DNA of 64,000 nucleotides. Source: Thinopyrum elongatum (Eukaryota > Streptophyta > Magnoliopsida > Poales > Poaceae). A model generated the notes under the pieces. The model searched no databases. It was not told the origin of the DNA and saw only the letters and a list, made by a program, of their open reading frames with translations. The stretch is from NCBI GenBank assembly GCA_011799875.1, contig CM022303.1:553262793-553326792 (forward strand), read 5' to 3'. Made by a program: the position numbers and the translations under genes. The first letter of the stretch is position 1. Every line of letters starts with the position of its first letter. Of this stretch, positions 23,825 to 33,983 are shown one piece after another.

Positions 23825-24631
23825 ATGGAGCCGGTGAGGAGGTTCTCTGCCGAAGAGAAAGGCAAGGCTCCTCGAGAGGGGCCAGGCTCACCGCCGCCCA
23901 AGAGGGGCCGCGGCCGTCCCCGCAAGCATGCCGCGACACCGGCGGTACCACCCCGGGGGCGCGAGCGCACCGCTTCGCAGACCGGTGCCATTTCTGGTGG
24001 TCTTGGGAGGGTTCCCTCCCACGCCGGAAGCTGCCATGGCCGCGGCGGTCTCGGCCAAGGGAGGAAGCACGCGGCGGCCGTCCGGCCACCGCGCCCGAAA
24101 TCCCAATCGGCCGACGCGTGCTCGGAGCTCGTGGTGTGGGCGGAGAGGCCGGCAGGCACCTGGTTCCAGCTCCCACGCTTCTTCACGGGTGCGCTGCTGG
24201 CCGGGGGGCTTGGCGGCCTCTGGCTACAGGCCGATGGTTGCTGCAGCAAGGCCTAGTGGGTGGAAGTCGAGGTCACCCCCACCGGCAATATGTTCCTGAA
24301 CCGCGGGTGGCAGCCGGTCGCCCGCGCGCGTGGCCTGCAGGGGAGGTGTACCCTCCACTTCAGGCACGACAGCGCCGCGACCCTCTATGTCAGGATCTTC
24401 GGGGAGGACGGCAGGCGCCTGGGGTGCTGCTCGGAGAGCAACAGCGACGGCGACAATGAACTTTCCCTCGGCGAAGGTCGCGATGCCTCCAGTAGCGGTG
24501 GCTCTTCCTCCGAGAAGAGCACGGGTGAAGATGACTACGACAAGCCGCCACGCCGCCGGGCCTGGACCGAGGAGGGTGACGAGCCGCCCCGCCATCGCGC
24601 TCCAGTGAAGCAGGAGGAGGACTCCGACTGA
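23825..24631 (+). pseudogene. Antisense ORF of element C: AT-hook plus B3-like DNA-binding protein, one amber stop
   Basis: The frame starts MEPVRRFSAEEKGKAP. Residues about 20-30 (PPPKRGRGRPRK) are a textbook AT-hook, which binds the minor groove of AT-rich DNA. Residues about 120-200 look like a B3 domain: a FFTGALLAGG strand, GLWLQADG, then WVEVEVTPTGNMFLNRGWQP, VARARGLQGRCTLHF, and LYVRIFGEDGRRLGC, matching the B3 pattern of a GW turn, a hydrophobic LxF strand and a VxIF strand. An acidic Ser/Asp/Glu-rich tail follows. A single in-frame TAG (24254-24256) splits an otherwise continuous 268-codon frame inside the B3-like part. It runs opposite to pol. A DNA-binding, chromatin or promoter role is inferred only. 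Confidence 0.68.
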
Positions 24632-25553
24632 GCGTGGGCGTCGCTGGAGCTAGGCCTCAGGAACTGCAGTGGTCGCGGGGCCGCTTTTGCTTTTTTTCTT
24701 TTTTCCTGCATCAAGAAACGTAGAAGGCCCTGCTAGGGCATGTAATGGACCATGGTGCTTGCGCCGTTTATATTAATGCTTTTATTTCGTATCTTAGCAT
24801 TCAGGTTGCCGCCAACCGACAAGCTCTTGTTGACCGCAATTAGGGTAACTTAGCTTGGTGTGCTTGTGGTGGACTCCTGCGTCGCGAGGGCATGTTCCTC
24901 CGGAGATTGGGTCCCATGTGTGCCTCTCATTCCAGAGAGATGTTGCCGGGGGTTTCCTTCTCATGGACCCGAAGGTTCTCCGGCCTCAGGAGGCGCTCAG
25001 TGGCCACGAGGTCTCCAATGGGTCATGAGGATATGGGGCCTCCGGAGCTGCTCCTCAGGGCGCCGCGCCCCGTGCGAGCCCCCGAGCGAGGACCAACCAT
25101 CGCTAGTAACCCGGTTCGTGATACCCGGCGAGGCCAGGAGGTGCGGACTCAGGAGGGCGTACGTGCCTGTTGGCTCGTTTAAGGGTGTCGCGCGAGGGTT
25201 AGGACACGAAGGCTTTGGCGAGGTGTGCTCGTGGGCGAGCCTAGGCGTACACACCGTACCCAGCCCCCGCTCGCGAGACGTGCGGGAAAGAGCGACGGGC
25301 AACTGCCACTCTTCCTAAGGCAAGACTTCGAAAGACTTAAAATGCTGCAAGGAGAAAAATTCCCAACCTTTCAAATAAAGACGCGAGAATTTTGAATTTC
25401 ATTCCAAAAAGTGGCGAAACCAGCTACAGAAAGGAAGCGAAAGAACAGCCGCGTTCGGCACCTACACTAGTCTTCTGGTCTTCCCGCCAGCGTGGAGCAT
25501 GGGGCTTCCGCTAAGACGTGGGTGGGAGCCCCCGTGAGGCTCAGGGGCAGCAC
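24632..25553. other. Spacer between the antisense ORF and pol of element C
   Basis: No gene seen. On the plus strand a T-rich stretch (24687-24705) and TGTAATGGACC follow the stop and could serve as the 3' end of the antisense transcript. The remainder is non-coding 3' sequence of the element. Confidence 0.45.
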
Positions 25554-26762
25554 TCAGGAGACTCCGCGGCATGTACAATCCCTACTCATTATTACGTGAG
25601 AGTGTCGTGAGCGGAGACTTGAGAGCCACATGGCGCTTGTTGACCACGGATAGAACTTCCGGAGGTGCTGGATGTTCCAGGCATTCTGGATGGGGACCCC
25701 GTCCTGCGTCTCGAGGCACGCGGCGCCAGGCCTGGAGACACGGGCAATCCTGAACGGGCCCTCCCACATGGGCGAGAGCTTGTGAAGCCCCTCCCTGGAG
25801 AGCACCCGCCTCAGGACGAGGTCACCCACCTCGAGGGTCCTGGAGTGGACGCTGCGGAAGTGATACCGCCGCAGCGCCTACTGGTACCTCGCGGCACGGA
25901 GCGAGGCTTGGCGGCGGCCCTCCTCCCCGAGCACGAGGTCCATCCCCCGCGAGGTATCCTGGCGTGCCTCGTTAAATGCCAAGACCCGCGGGGAGCGATG
26001 TTTGACCTCGTGAGGGAGGACCGCCTCAGCCCCGTAGACGAGGAAGAACGGGGTCTCGCCGGTGGGCTTAGTTGCAGTGGTGCGGATGGACCACAACACG
26101 GAATAAAGCTCATCGAGCCAACCCCTGCCGCAGGCCTCGAGTTTCTTCTTGAAGCTCCTCGTCTTGAGGCCCCTCAGGACCTCCGCGTTGGCGCGTTCGG
26201 CTTGGTCGTTACTCCATGGATGCGCCACTGAAGCGTAGCATATCTGCGTTCCAAGGTTAGCACAATATGTTTTGAAGAGGTTGCTCGTGAACTGAGAGCC
26301 ATTGTCAGTGATGATATGGCTGGGGACCCCGAAGTGGCTCACGAGGCCCCTAATGAACTTGATGGCCGAGCCTGCTGGGATGGTGCACACGGGCTCCACC
26401 TCCGCCCATTTGGTGAACTTGTCGATGGCGACGTAGAGATAGCGGTAGCCCCTGGCCGCTCGGGGGAACCGGCCCAGGATATCCAGCCCCCAGACCGCGA
26501 ACGGCCATAAGAGCGGGAGGGTCTGGAGGCCCTGGGCGGGTTGGTGTATCTGTTTGGCGTGGAACTGGCAGGCCACGAAGGATCGCACCAACTCGGTGGC
26601 ATCGTTGAGTGCCGTGGGCTAGTAGAACCAGCTGCGGAACCCCTTGCCCAAGAGGGTGCGCGACGAAGAATGATGCCCGCAATCCCCGCCATGGATGTCA
26701 GCCAGCAACTCGTGCCGTTGCTCCTTGGAGATGCACCGCAGCGAGGTGTCGTTTGGGCGCCT
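25554..26762 (-). pseudogene. Integrase of element C
   Basis: On the minus strand: the zinc domain (HGGDCGHHSSSRTL; CQFHAKQIHQPAQG), a core with D in VWGLDILGRF, D in IITDNGSQF and E in SNDQAERANAEV, and a C-terminal barrel (GDLVLRRVLSREGLHKLSPMWEGPF, NAWNIQHLRKFYP). A TAG near 26619-26621, in a position normally Trp in the YWPT motif, and a frame change near 25830-25880 break it. The catalytic residues remain. Confidence 0.87.
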
Positions 26763-28073
26763 TCAGTAGAGATCGTCGTCCTGTAAGCAGTAAGCGGTGG
26801 CCTGACGGGCCACATGTTCCGCATCTTCCTCCTTTTTCGGCAGGGTGCCTTTGAGCAGGTATGCCTTGAACTCTTCAGTCAAGCACCCCTCCTGAGGCTT
26901 GAGCGCCAGGAGCAGGCAGTCTCCTGAGGTCGGACCACAGGCCGGGGCGCATGTGGAGGGGGCCAGGGGCGGCTCCCCCCGAAGCAGTACAGGGCCTGCA
27001 GCGGGGGGAGCTGCCGATGGCTTGAAGAGCCGCTCTTCGAAGACACCAGGCTTCTGGGGTTCGCGTCGGGACGCCCTCTTGGCGATGTCGTCCGCCTCCT
27101 TATTCGTGCCACGCGGGACGTGCTGCAATTCCAAACCCAAGAATCGTTTTTCAATTTTGTGTACCTCTTCTAGGTATGCCTCCATGTGCTCGTCCTTAGG
27201 CTAGTATTCCTTGTTGGAAAAATTGATGAGGAGCTGAGAATCGCCCTTGATGGTGAGGCGCTTGACCCCCAGAGCCACCACGGCCCTGAGGCCAGCGATT
27301 AGGCCCTCGTATTCTGTGATGTTGTTGGAGACCTTCTCGCCATGCTGGAAGCAGAGCTGCATGGCATAGTATAGCTTGTCCTGGGTTGGCAAGATGAGTA
27401 TAGCTCTAGCCCCTGCGCCCTGCCGCGCAAATGCGCCGTTGAAGTACATGACCCAGCCATCGGGCTCCTCGTCTCCGGGCGTAAGGGATGGATCCTCGCC
27501 CATTCCCCGGTCAGGGGCATCCACCCATTCCGCCACAAAGTCAGCGAGGGCTGCGCCCTTGATGACCCTGGTGGTGCTGAACTCTAGCTGGAATGCTTGC
27601 AGCTCGATGTTCCACTCAGCAACCCTCCCCACAGTGTTGGGGCTCCGGAGCACCTTCTCCAGGGGGTACGCAGAGATGACCTTGATGGGGTGGCCCTGGA
27701 AGTAGTGGCGCAGCTTCCTGGAGGCAACGAGGAGCGCAAGCAGGAGCTTCTGCGGCATGGGATAGCGCGCGCATGCATCACGCAGCACCATGTTGATGAA
27801 GTATACGGGGTGCTCGACGAGGGAAGAAGTGTCGATGGCGTCCCGCTCCGCTTGGGACGAGGAAGCCTCAGGAGCCTTGTCGTCTGGTGGAGTAGCCAAG
27901 GCCGCAGGAGCGCCATCCTGAGGCGGCGATGGCGCGGCTGTATGCGGGGCGCTACGCCGTGCACCCGCACCTGTGCGCTCTTCCCTGACCGCCATGAGTG
28001 CTGCGCTAGCCGAGTGGGGTGTAGCCGCCAGGTAGACCACCAAGGGGTCTAGAGGACGAGGCGCCACCATCAC
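26763..28073 (-). pseudogene. RNase H and second, plant-type RNase H of element C
   Basis: The upstream part is the RT-linked RNase H (YLAATPHSASAALMAVREE, HPVYFINMVLRDACARYP, LRHYFQGHPIKVIS). It is followed by a second RNase H-like domain (WVMYFNGAFARQGAGARAILI, NNITEYEGLIAGLRAVVALG, IKGDSQLLINF) and a tail (LEEVHKIEKRFLGLELQHVPRGTNKEADDIAKRASRREP). A double RNase H is typical of Tat elements. The first catalytic residue is Asn in FNGAF, where Asp is usual. A stop at 27200-27203 interrupts the tail. Confidence 0.83.
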
Positions 28074-28921
28074 TGGTGGGCTCGTGAGGTACCTCTTGAG
28101 GTCTTGGAAAGCTGCCTCAGCTTCTGGGGTCCATCCAAAGGGCTCTTTTTCTTCATCAGCTTGAAGTATGGGAGGGCGCGCTCACCGAGGTTGGAGATGA
28201 AGCGCCCCAAGGAGGTCACGCAACCCGCGAGTTTATGCATCTCCTTGAGTGTCTGCGGTGGGCTCATCTTTTCTATTGCTTTGATCTTCTTAGGGTTGGC
28301 CTCGATCCCTCTGTGCGACACCAGGAAGCCCAACAACTTGTCGGACGGAACACCGAACACGCATTTCTCTGGGTTGAGCCTCAGGTTCACCTTACGCAGG
28401 TTGGCGAACATTTCCCCTAGGTCCTCGACAAGGGTCCTTGCCTCTCGTGATTTGACCACTATGTCGTCGACGTACGCCTCGGCGTTCCTCCCGAGCTGCT
28501 GTCCTAGAGCAATGTGCATCAGTTGCTGGAAGGTTGCGCCAGCGTTTTGCAATCCAAAGGGCATGTAGGTGTAGCAGTACACCCCACATGGACAGAGGAA
28601 GGCCGTCTTCTCGATGTCCTGCACCGCCATCTTGATCTGATGGTATCCTGAGAAGGCGTCGAAGAAGCACAACAGGTTGCACTCGGCAGTGGAATCAACG
28701 ATATGGTCGATGCACGGAAGAGGGAACGGATCCTGAGGGCATGCCTTGTTGAGACTTGTGAAGTCGACACACATGCGCTCCTTCCCGCCTTTCTTGGGGA
28801 CGATCACCGGGTTGGCCAGCCAATCCGGGTGTCGCACCTCTCGAATGACTCTGGCTCCCTGCAGCTTGCGGACCTCCTGAACGATGAACGATTGCTTCTC
28901 CCGAGTTTGCCGCCGTGCCTT
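28070..28921 (-). pseudogene. Reverse transcriptase of element C
   Basis: Motifs in order: HPDWLANPVIVPKKGGKERMCVDFTSLN, CFFDAFSGYHQIKM, YMPFGLQNAGATFQ, the catalytic YVDDIVVKS, and the thumb LGFLVSHRGIEANPKKIKAIE. The frame becomes abnormal after KKKSPLD near 28140 and ends at 28070. A stop at about 28924, on the N-terminal side, separates it from the protease frame. Confidence 0.87.
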
Positions 28922-29749
28922 CTACTTCAGTGGGTGCGCGCTGGGACACACCATCAAATGGTGCTCGATCACATCTCGCAGGACGCCGACCAGGTCCATT
29001 GCCTCCCATTCAAACACACCCCTATTCGCGCAGAGGAAACTGACCAGCACCTCTTCTTGTCCCGGGGGGAGGCCAGTGCCTATGGTGAAGGTGGGGCCTG
29101 ATCCTCCGTCGTCGGCCGGCACTTGCTTCGTCTCGGCCCGGTCTTGGGAGAACAACTGCTTCTTCTTCGCGGGGGCTGCCTCCGGCGTCTCTGGAGCATC
29201 CTCAGCGTTTGGCCGCGTGGCTGCCGCGGCCTTGAAAGCGAGCTTGAGGGCCAGGAGCGCATCCTTAGTGTCCCCCACCACGGTGATGATGCCACTGCTC
29301 CCCGGCATCTTGACGATGTTGTAGCCGGGGTGCGTCGCCGCCATGAACTTGGCGAGGGCTGGATATCCAAGGATGGCGTTGTAGGGGAGGCAGATGCAGG
29401 CGACGTCGAAGTCGATGAGCTCGGTGCGGTAGTTGTAGCGTGTGCCGAAGGTGACGGGGAGGCGGATCTGCCCCAGGGGAGCGACGGAGCCGTCGACTAC
29501 CCCTGAGAAGGGCTTGGTGGGGGCGAGCTGGTCGTAAGGCACCTGGAGCAGGTCAAAGGCTTCCACGGAGAGGAGGTTGAGGCCGGCGCCGCCGTCGATG
29601 AGGGTCCTGGTAACTGCGACGTTGCTGATGGTGGGCATGCATAGCATGGGGAGCGCGCCGGCGCTGACCGTAGCCCTGGGGTGATCTCTGGAGTCGAAGG
29701 TGATGTCGGTCTCAGGCGCCGCCCGGCCTGGAGGAGCCCCCTACCGCGC
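28922..29749 (-). pseudogene. Protease region of element C
   Basis: The retropepsin active site is TLIDGGAGLNLLS (DGG in place of DTG/DSG, normal for Tat-type elements), followed by ILGYPALAKFMA. An Ala/Pro/Glu-rich linker leads into the start of RT (LCANRGVFEWEAMDL). The N-terminal end merges into a truncated gag. Confidence 0.82.
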
Positions 29750-30237
29750 CTAGGCGGTCCTTACCTGTCGAAAGAGCTGCTTGGCGTGGCGGCTCGAAGC
29801 TGGGGCCTGCGACCCATCGGTGATGGATGCAACCACGCAATGTGCCGGCATCGCAAAGCGCACGACGAACAGGCCACGCAGCTCCTCCCATGAAGCCACC
29901 GAGGACTCCGGTAGGTTGAACAGCCAGGAGTGTGGTGCACCCACGAGAGCCATAGGGAGCCAGTTCGCCATGACTTTGTCATCGCCGCCCGCCACCCAGA
30001 TAGCCTGCGCGTATAGCCGGAGGAACTCCTCGGGGTCAACCACACCGTCGTATCGCGGGGGCAGCATCGTCCTGAACTTTTGTGGCCACCGCACCCGCCA
30101 GAGGCCGGGGGAAAAGGCCCGAAGGCCCGCAATGCCCCCGGAAGTGCCCGGCAACCCGTCGGGCGGGACGACGTCGGCCATGGGATCCGTGAGTCGCAAG
30201 CGGAGCGCGGCTGAGGAGGAGGCCGAGCTTCGACGCG
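29750..30237 (-). pseudogene. gag: gag of element C, internally deleted
   Basis: The Gag core motif is visible (FRTMLPPRYDGVVDPEEFLRLYAQAIWVAGGDDKVMANWLPMALVGAPHSWLFNLPE, VASWEELRGLFVVRFA). The frame runs only about 160 codons and then passes straight into the pre-protease sequence, without the second half of Gag or a zinc knuckle. A deletion of roughly 1 kb is inferred from the length of element B's gag. Confidence 0.8.
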
Positions 30238-30255
30238 CCCCTACCTGGCGCGCCA
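30238..30255 (-). other. Primer-binding site of element C
   Basis: The minus strand reads TGGCGCGCCAGGTAGGGG two bases after the 5' LTR end. It has the TGG start of a tRNA 3' end complement. I cannot name the tRNA with confidence. Confidence 0.7.
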
Positions 30256-30257
30256 AA

Positions 30258-31123
30258 TGTCGGATTCAGGGCTCCGCAGACCCAAGAAGGTTCGAACTCT
30301 GGGGCGTGTGTGAAGAACTCAACCCCTCAAGCCTGCCTACTCATCGCCCCAAGGCCTAGCTCGATTCACATGAACAAGGAAGAAGATGAACACGGCAGTT
30401 TACCCAGGTTCGGGCCACCTTGCGGTGTAAGACCCTACTCCTACTTTGTGGTGGATTGGCCTCACGAGGAGGTTTGTGGATGAACTAGTACAGAGTGTGA
30501 CCTACCTCGCGAGGGCTCTGATGGTGAGGGTGGAATGGATCCGATCCCCTTCTACGGTGGTGGCAAACCTATACTTATAGTGGCCTCAGTCCTCTTCCCC
30601 CGAATTATAGGCGGGAAGGGATCCCACAGTGGCTAATTTGAAAGGAGACAAGTAGTACATCTTATCCTGACGAAAGGTGGTCTTCGCCTGCAAAGCTTCT
30701 GGTCGTGACGCATCAGTGGGCTCGACAATGACATCCGTCCTGTTGTCCTGGCGGTCTTGGTCTTGTAGCACGGGATTTGCTAGGCTCCTTGGGAACCCGC
30801 GTCTGTGCTTGCCTCCTTAGCACCAAAGAGGAAACTGCCTCCTCTGCGCCCGCTGGCGCCCGCCTGGCCTTGGTCGTCATGGCTTGCGTCATCGCAACCT
30901 CCTGAGGTTGGGTACCTGCATAGAAATCTCCGCTCCTCAAGAGGCAGCCTGGGGAGGCCGCTCCCTCGGGAGGTCTTGGCGTCGTCCGCCTTGCGAGGCT
31001 TGGCCCCTCGCGAGGGTCTTGTCTTGACAGTCTTGTAGATGGGCCATACCAGGTCGTCGATGGAGCCACGCCATGGGCCGCAGGCAGGCAAGTCTCGGTA
31101 CCCTGGTTCCCAGAACGCCGACA
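30258..31123 (-). repeat. 5' LTR of element C
   Basis: It pairs with 22608-23481. On the plus strand it starts TGTCGGATTC and ends ACGCCGACA, followed by the target duplication GAACG. Confidence 0.9.
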
Positions 31124-33214
31124 GAACGCGGTGCTGCAGCTCTCGGGGTTCGTCACCCTTTGCGAGGGCTACCTGGGCGTCAAGCCCAGCATCGATCTCT
31201 GGGTCTGCTTCTTCTTCTTGAAGCAGCAGGGGCCGACGCCGGGCGTGATGTCTGCCGGTGGGGCCGCCATCGTCTTGACCCGACCGCACAGGGTGTGCCC
31301 CAAGATGCCGCTTGAGGATTCTGCCAAGAAGTGGCAGAATTCTTTCTTCTATGTCCACAACCTTGGCGCGGATTGCATCAACCTGCCACCCTTCACTGAC
31401 GTGACGCCGTAGGCCAAGACCAATAGGACTTATTGTCCCAAGAACCCGGCGCAGGCGGTGCTGAACCTGAGCAACCGGGTCGCAGAGATGGTGACGCGCG
31501 AGGGGCTCACCGGGACAGACCTCATCACGAGCCGGGTGCTGCCGCTGCAGCGCCGAACGCTTATCATCGGTCAGATGACCGGCCCCCAAGACCCCAACCA
31601 GATGTCATCCCGGTGGCTGACGTAGGAACAGATCGCCGGCCGAGTCAATGACATGTCGAAGGCCGGGATGCTAGAGGAGTGGAACTTTGGGAAGTCGCCC
31701 TACAGCCAAGGGAACCCGACGCCGGCAGTGAGTCCCTGGTCTCCATATTTTGCTATGTGTCATCTCTTTCTTCGTCCTGACGTGACAAGGGAGGTGCTGC
31801 TGAACGCCATCCAGCATCCATATGACAGAATGACGATGCAGGTAGCGGTCGCCCAGTGAGCCGGCTCGGAGGAGGTGGAGATCCTCGCCGAGAACCCGGA
31901 GATAGCCGAGGCCGAAGCCGGCGAGGCATGCACGGGTAAGTTTCTGTGTTCTGATCCTGTGTGAGTTTGGTCGAGCGATGACATGGAGGCCCTGACGCGT
32001 GCTAATGGCGCAGCGCCGCTGAGGGGAGGAGATGGCAGCGTCGCCCCTCCAAGACAGCCGACGAAGATGGCCGACGCTGGGTCATCCCTCGTGCCGGCCG
32101 CGGCGAGCCGGCCGCACGGGAAGGAGGACATGGCGCCGAAGAAGCCGGCTGCAAAGCGCACGGCGGACCCGGCCACGGGCGGCCAGCCGGCCGCCAAGAA
32201 GAGGCGCCGCACCATCCCGGCGGCGCCGACGAGATAGGCCATCCCGACGGTGCTCGGGTATGTTTTCTTGCCGACTCCAGCGCGCTGCCGAGTCGCTCTT
32301 TTCTCATACTTTTCTTGGTGTGGTCCAGATCACCGCTGGACTTGGTGCTGGCAACGACGGACGCCGCCTCTGGTGGTGGCTTCTCGTTCTGGAAAACCCG
32401 AAGCAGCGTCATCGATCTGCCCGAGGGCTCAGCCGAGGAGGACCTTGGCCTGGACCTGGCGGACACGAAGCGATGTGCCTGGCGGGACCGAAACAAGGCC
32501 AAGGAGGAGGAGGAGGCAGCCATCAGGGCCGCGGAGGAGGCTTCGGCCCAGGCATGGGCGAGGGCCGACGGGGCAAGCGGGCAAGCCGCCGTGGAGCAGG
32601 CTTGGCCGGAGATGCCGGCGGGCATCGATCCGATGGAGACGATCGTCGTGCCACCTACGGAGGAGGGGCGCGACCCGGACGGTCGGGTGGAGATGGCGGT
32701 GGACGACCGGGAAGTCGTGGAGATCGACGACGACACCCCACCGCGGAAGGATGTGGTCGAGTGGGTGGAGGTGGGAGGCGGCGGAGGAGGGGCCGCCCCG
32801 AAGGGGGCGCCGCAGGTGCCGCCGGACGGGGCGCGGCAGGGGACGCCGGACAGGGCGCCGGATGGGACACCGGCCGGGGCGCCGTAGGGGACACCGGCCG
32901 GCGCGCCGGAGTCGAGGCCGGCCGCTGAAGAGGTGGCGGGCAGCGAGCACGCCCTGGTGATCGGGCAGCCGCAAGTGGCGCCGGGAGGCCGTCCTGCCGC
33001 CGGGTCGCAGCAGGTTCGGGACGGGCCCAGCCGGGCCGTCTTCGGTCCGCTGACGCAGGAGGAGGCGTCGATGGCCGCCGTGCGCCGGCATCTTTGCGGG
33101 CACGCCGACCAGGTTCAGGCCTTTACCCAGGGCGAGATGGAGCAAGCGCGGGAGCTGGAGAGCTCCGTGTTTGTGATTTTTCTCCCTTCTGGCTTTTCTT
33201 CTGTGGCAGGCGGG

Positions 33215-33300
33215 TGGGGGCGCGCCAGCGCACCCACTGGGTGTAGCCCCCGAGGTTCGGGCCAACTGCGTAGCAGTTGGGTCGAATCTTAATGAGTCTT
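33215..33300 (+). repeat. Intronic palindromic repeat, copy 1
   Basis: It lies in a probable intron of the element B antisense ORF, just before acceptor TTTCTGCAG (33316-33324). It contains an imperfect 31-base palindrome at 33256-33286 with the perfect core AACTGC-GTA-GCAGTT. Confidence 0.6.
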
Positions 33301-33451
33301 GTGCTAATTCTTGCCTTTCTGCAGCATCTGGATGCCCTCCGAGTCGGCATCTATAACCGGCTTTTGGAGAAGCACCAGCAGATCACGGCGCGGCTTGCCA
33401 CCCAGGAGGAGGCGCTCCGCCTCGCTGAAGTTACATCTTGCGTGCTCTTAG

Positions 33452-33535
33452 TGGGGGCGCGCTAGCGCATCCACTGGGTGTAGCACCCGAGATTCGGGCC
33501 AACTACGTAGTAGTTGTGTCGAATCTTAAAGAGTC
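33452..33535 (+). repeat. Intronic palindromic repeat, copy 2
   Basis: About 85% identical by eye to 33215-33300, in the next probable intron. The palindrome is at 33492-33524 and its core is AACTAC-GTA-GTAGTT: both arms changed together, keeping the six-pair stem. Confidence 0.6.
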
Positions 33536-33641
33536 TTTTTTTTCTTCCGTCATCCTGACTTTGAATCTTTGCCGCGCAGCCACCGCGGCCGAGATGCCAG
33601 ACTTGCGAAGCCGGCTGGCCGAAGCCAGCCAACAGCGTGAT

Positions 33642-33983
33642 GAGGCAATCGCCAACGCCGGCCAGCTCCGGGCCCAGGTGGAGCGGCTGAGGGCAGAAGC
33701 CGCGAAGGTGGCGGAGGCCCAGCAGGCGCTCGCCGAAGCCGGCCAACAGCGCGACTAGCTGGCCGGCGACAAGAGCCAGCTCCAGGCCGAAGTGGAGCGC
33801 TTGAAGGCGGAGGCCGCCAAGGTGGCGGAGGCCCAGCGGGTGATCGACGAGGTCGGCCAGCAGCGTGACCAGCTTGCTGGCGACAAGAGCTAGCTCCAGG
33901 CCGAGGTGGAGCACCTAAAGGCGGAGGCCATCAAGGCGGCGGAGGCCCACCAGGCGGAGCTCCTCCGCCTCAAGGAGGAGCGT
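33642..33983 (+). repeat. Three 114-bp tandem repeats encoding a coiled coil
   Basis: Units start at 33642, 33756 and 33870. Each encodes 38 residues such as LAGDKSQLQAEVERLKAEAA, rich in Ala, Glu, Gln and Leu with heptad spacing. Unit 2 has TAG where unit 3 has CAG (33756 vs 33870), and unit 3 has TAG where unit 2 has CAG (33891 vs 33777). Confidence 0.85.

Larger units (their letters stand above)
22608..31123 (-). mobile_element. Tat-type Ty3/gypsy element C, minus strand, inserted in the antisense ORF of element B
   Basis: LTRs of 874 and 866 bp start TGTCGGATTC and end CGCCGATA/CGCCGACA. Flanks AAACG (22603-22607) and GAACG (31124-31128) are a 5-bp target duplication with one change. Removing the element and one duplication restores the reading frame of the host ORF. 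Minus-strand gag, protease, RT, RNase H and integrase read from right to left, and a plus-strand B3-like ORF lies near the 3' LTR. About 22 differences in 400 LTR bases (5.5%), mostly transitions, make it younger than element B. Confidence 0.92.

Noticed and set aside
23518..24249. A 243-codon minus-strand frame opposite the B3-like ORF
   Set aside because: Pro/Arg-rich mirror of the plus-strand frame, with no recognisable domain; the plus frame has AT-hook and B3-like motifs.
32032..32928. A 298-codon plus-strand frame rich in Arg and Gly
   Set aside because: It is an off-frame reading of the GC-rich acidic exon of the antisense ORF; the frame at 32331-32885 with normal composition explains the region.
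33642..33983. Regular 114-bp repeats as a possible CRISPR-like array
   Set aside because: The repeats are contiguous, coding and coiled-coil in translation, with no spacers, and this is a plant genome.
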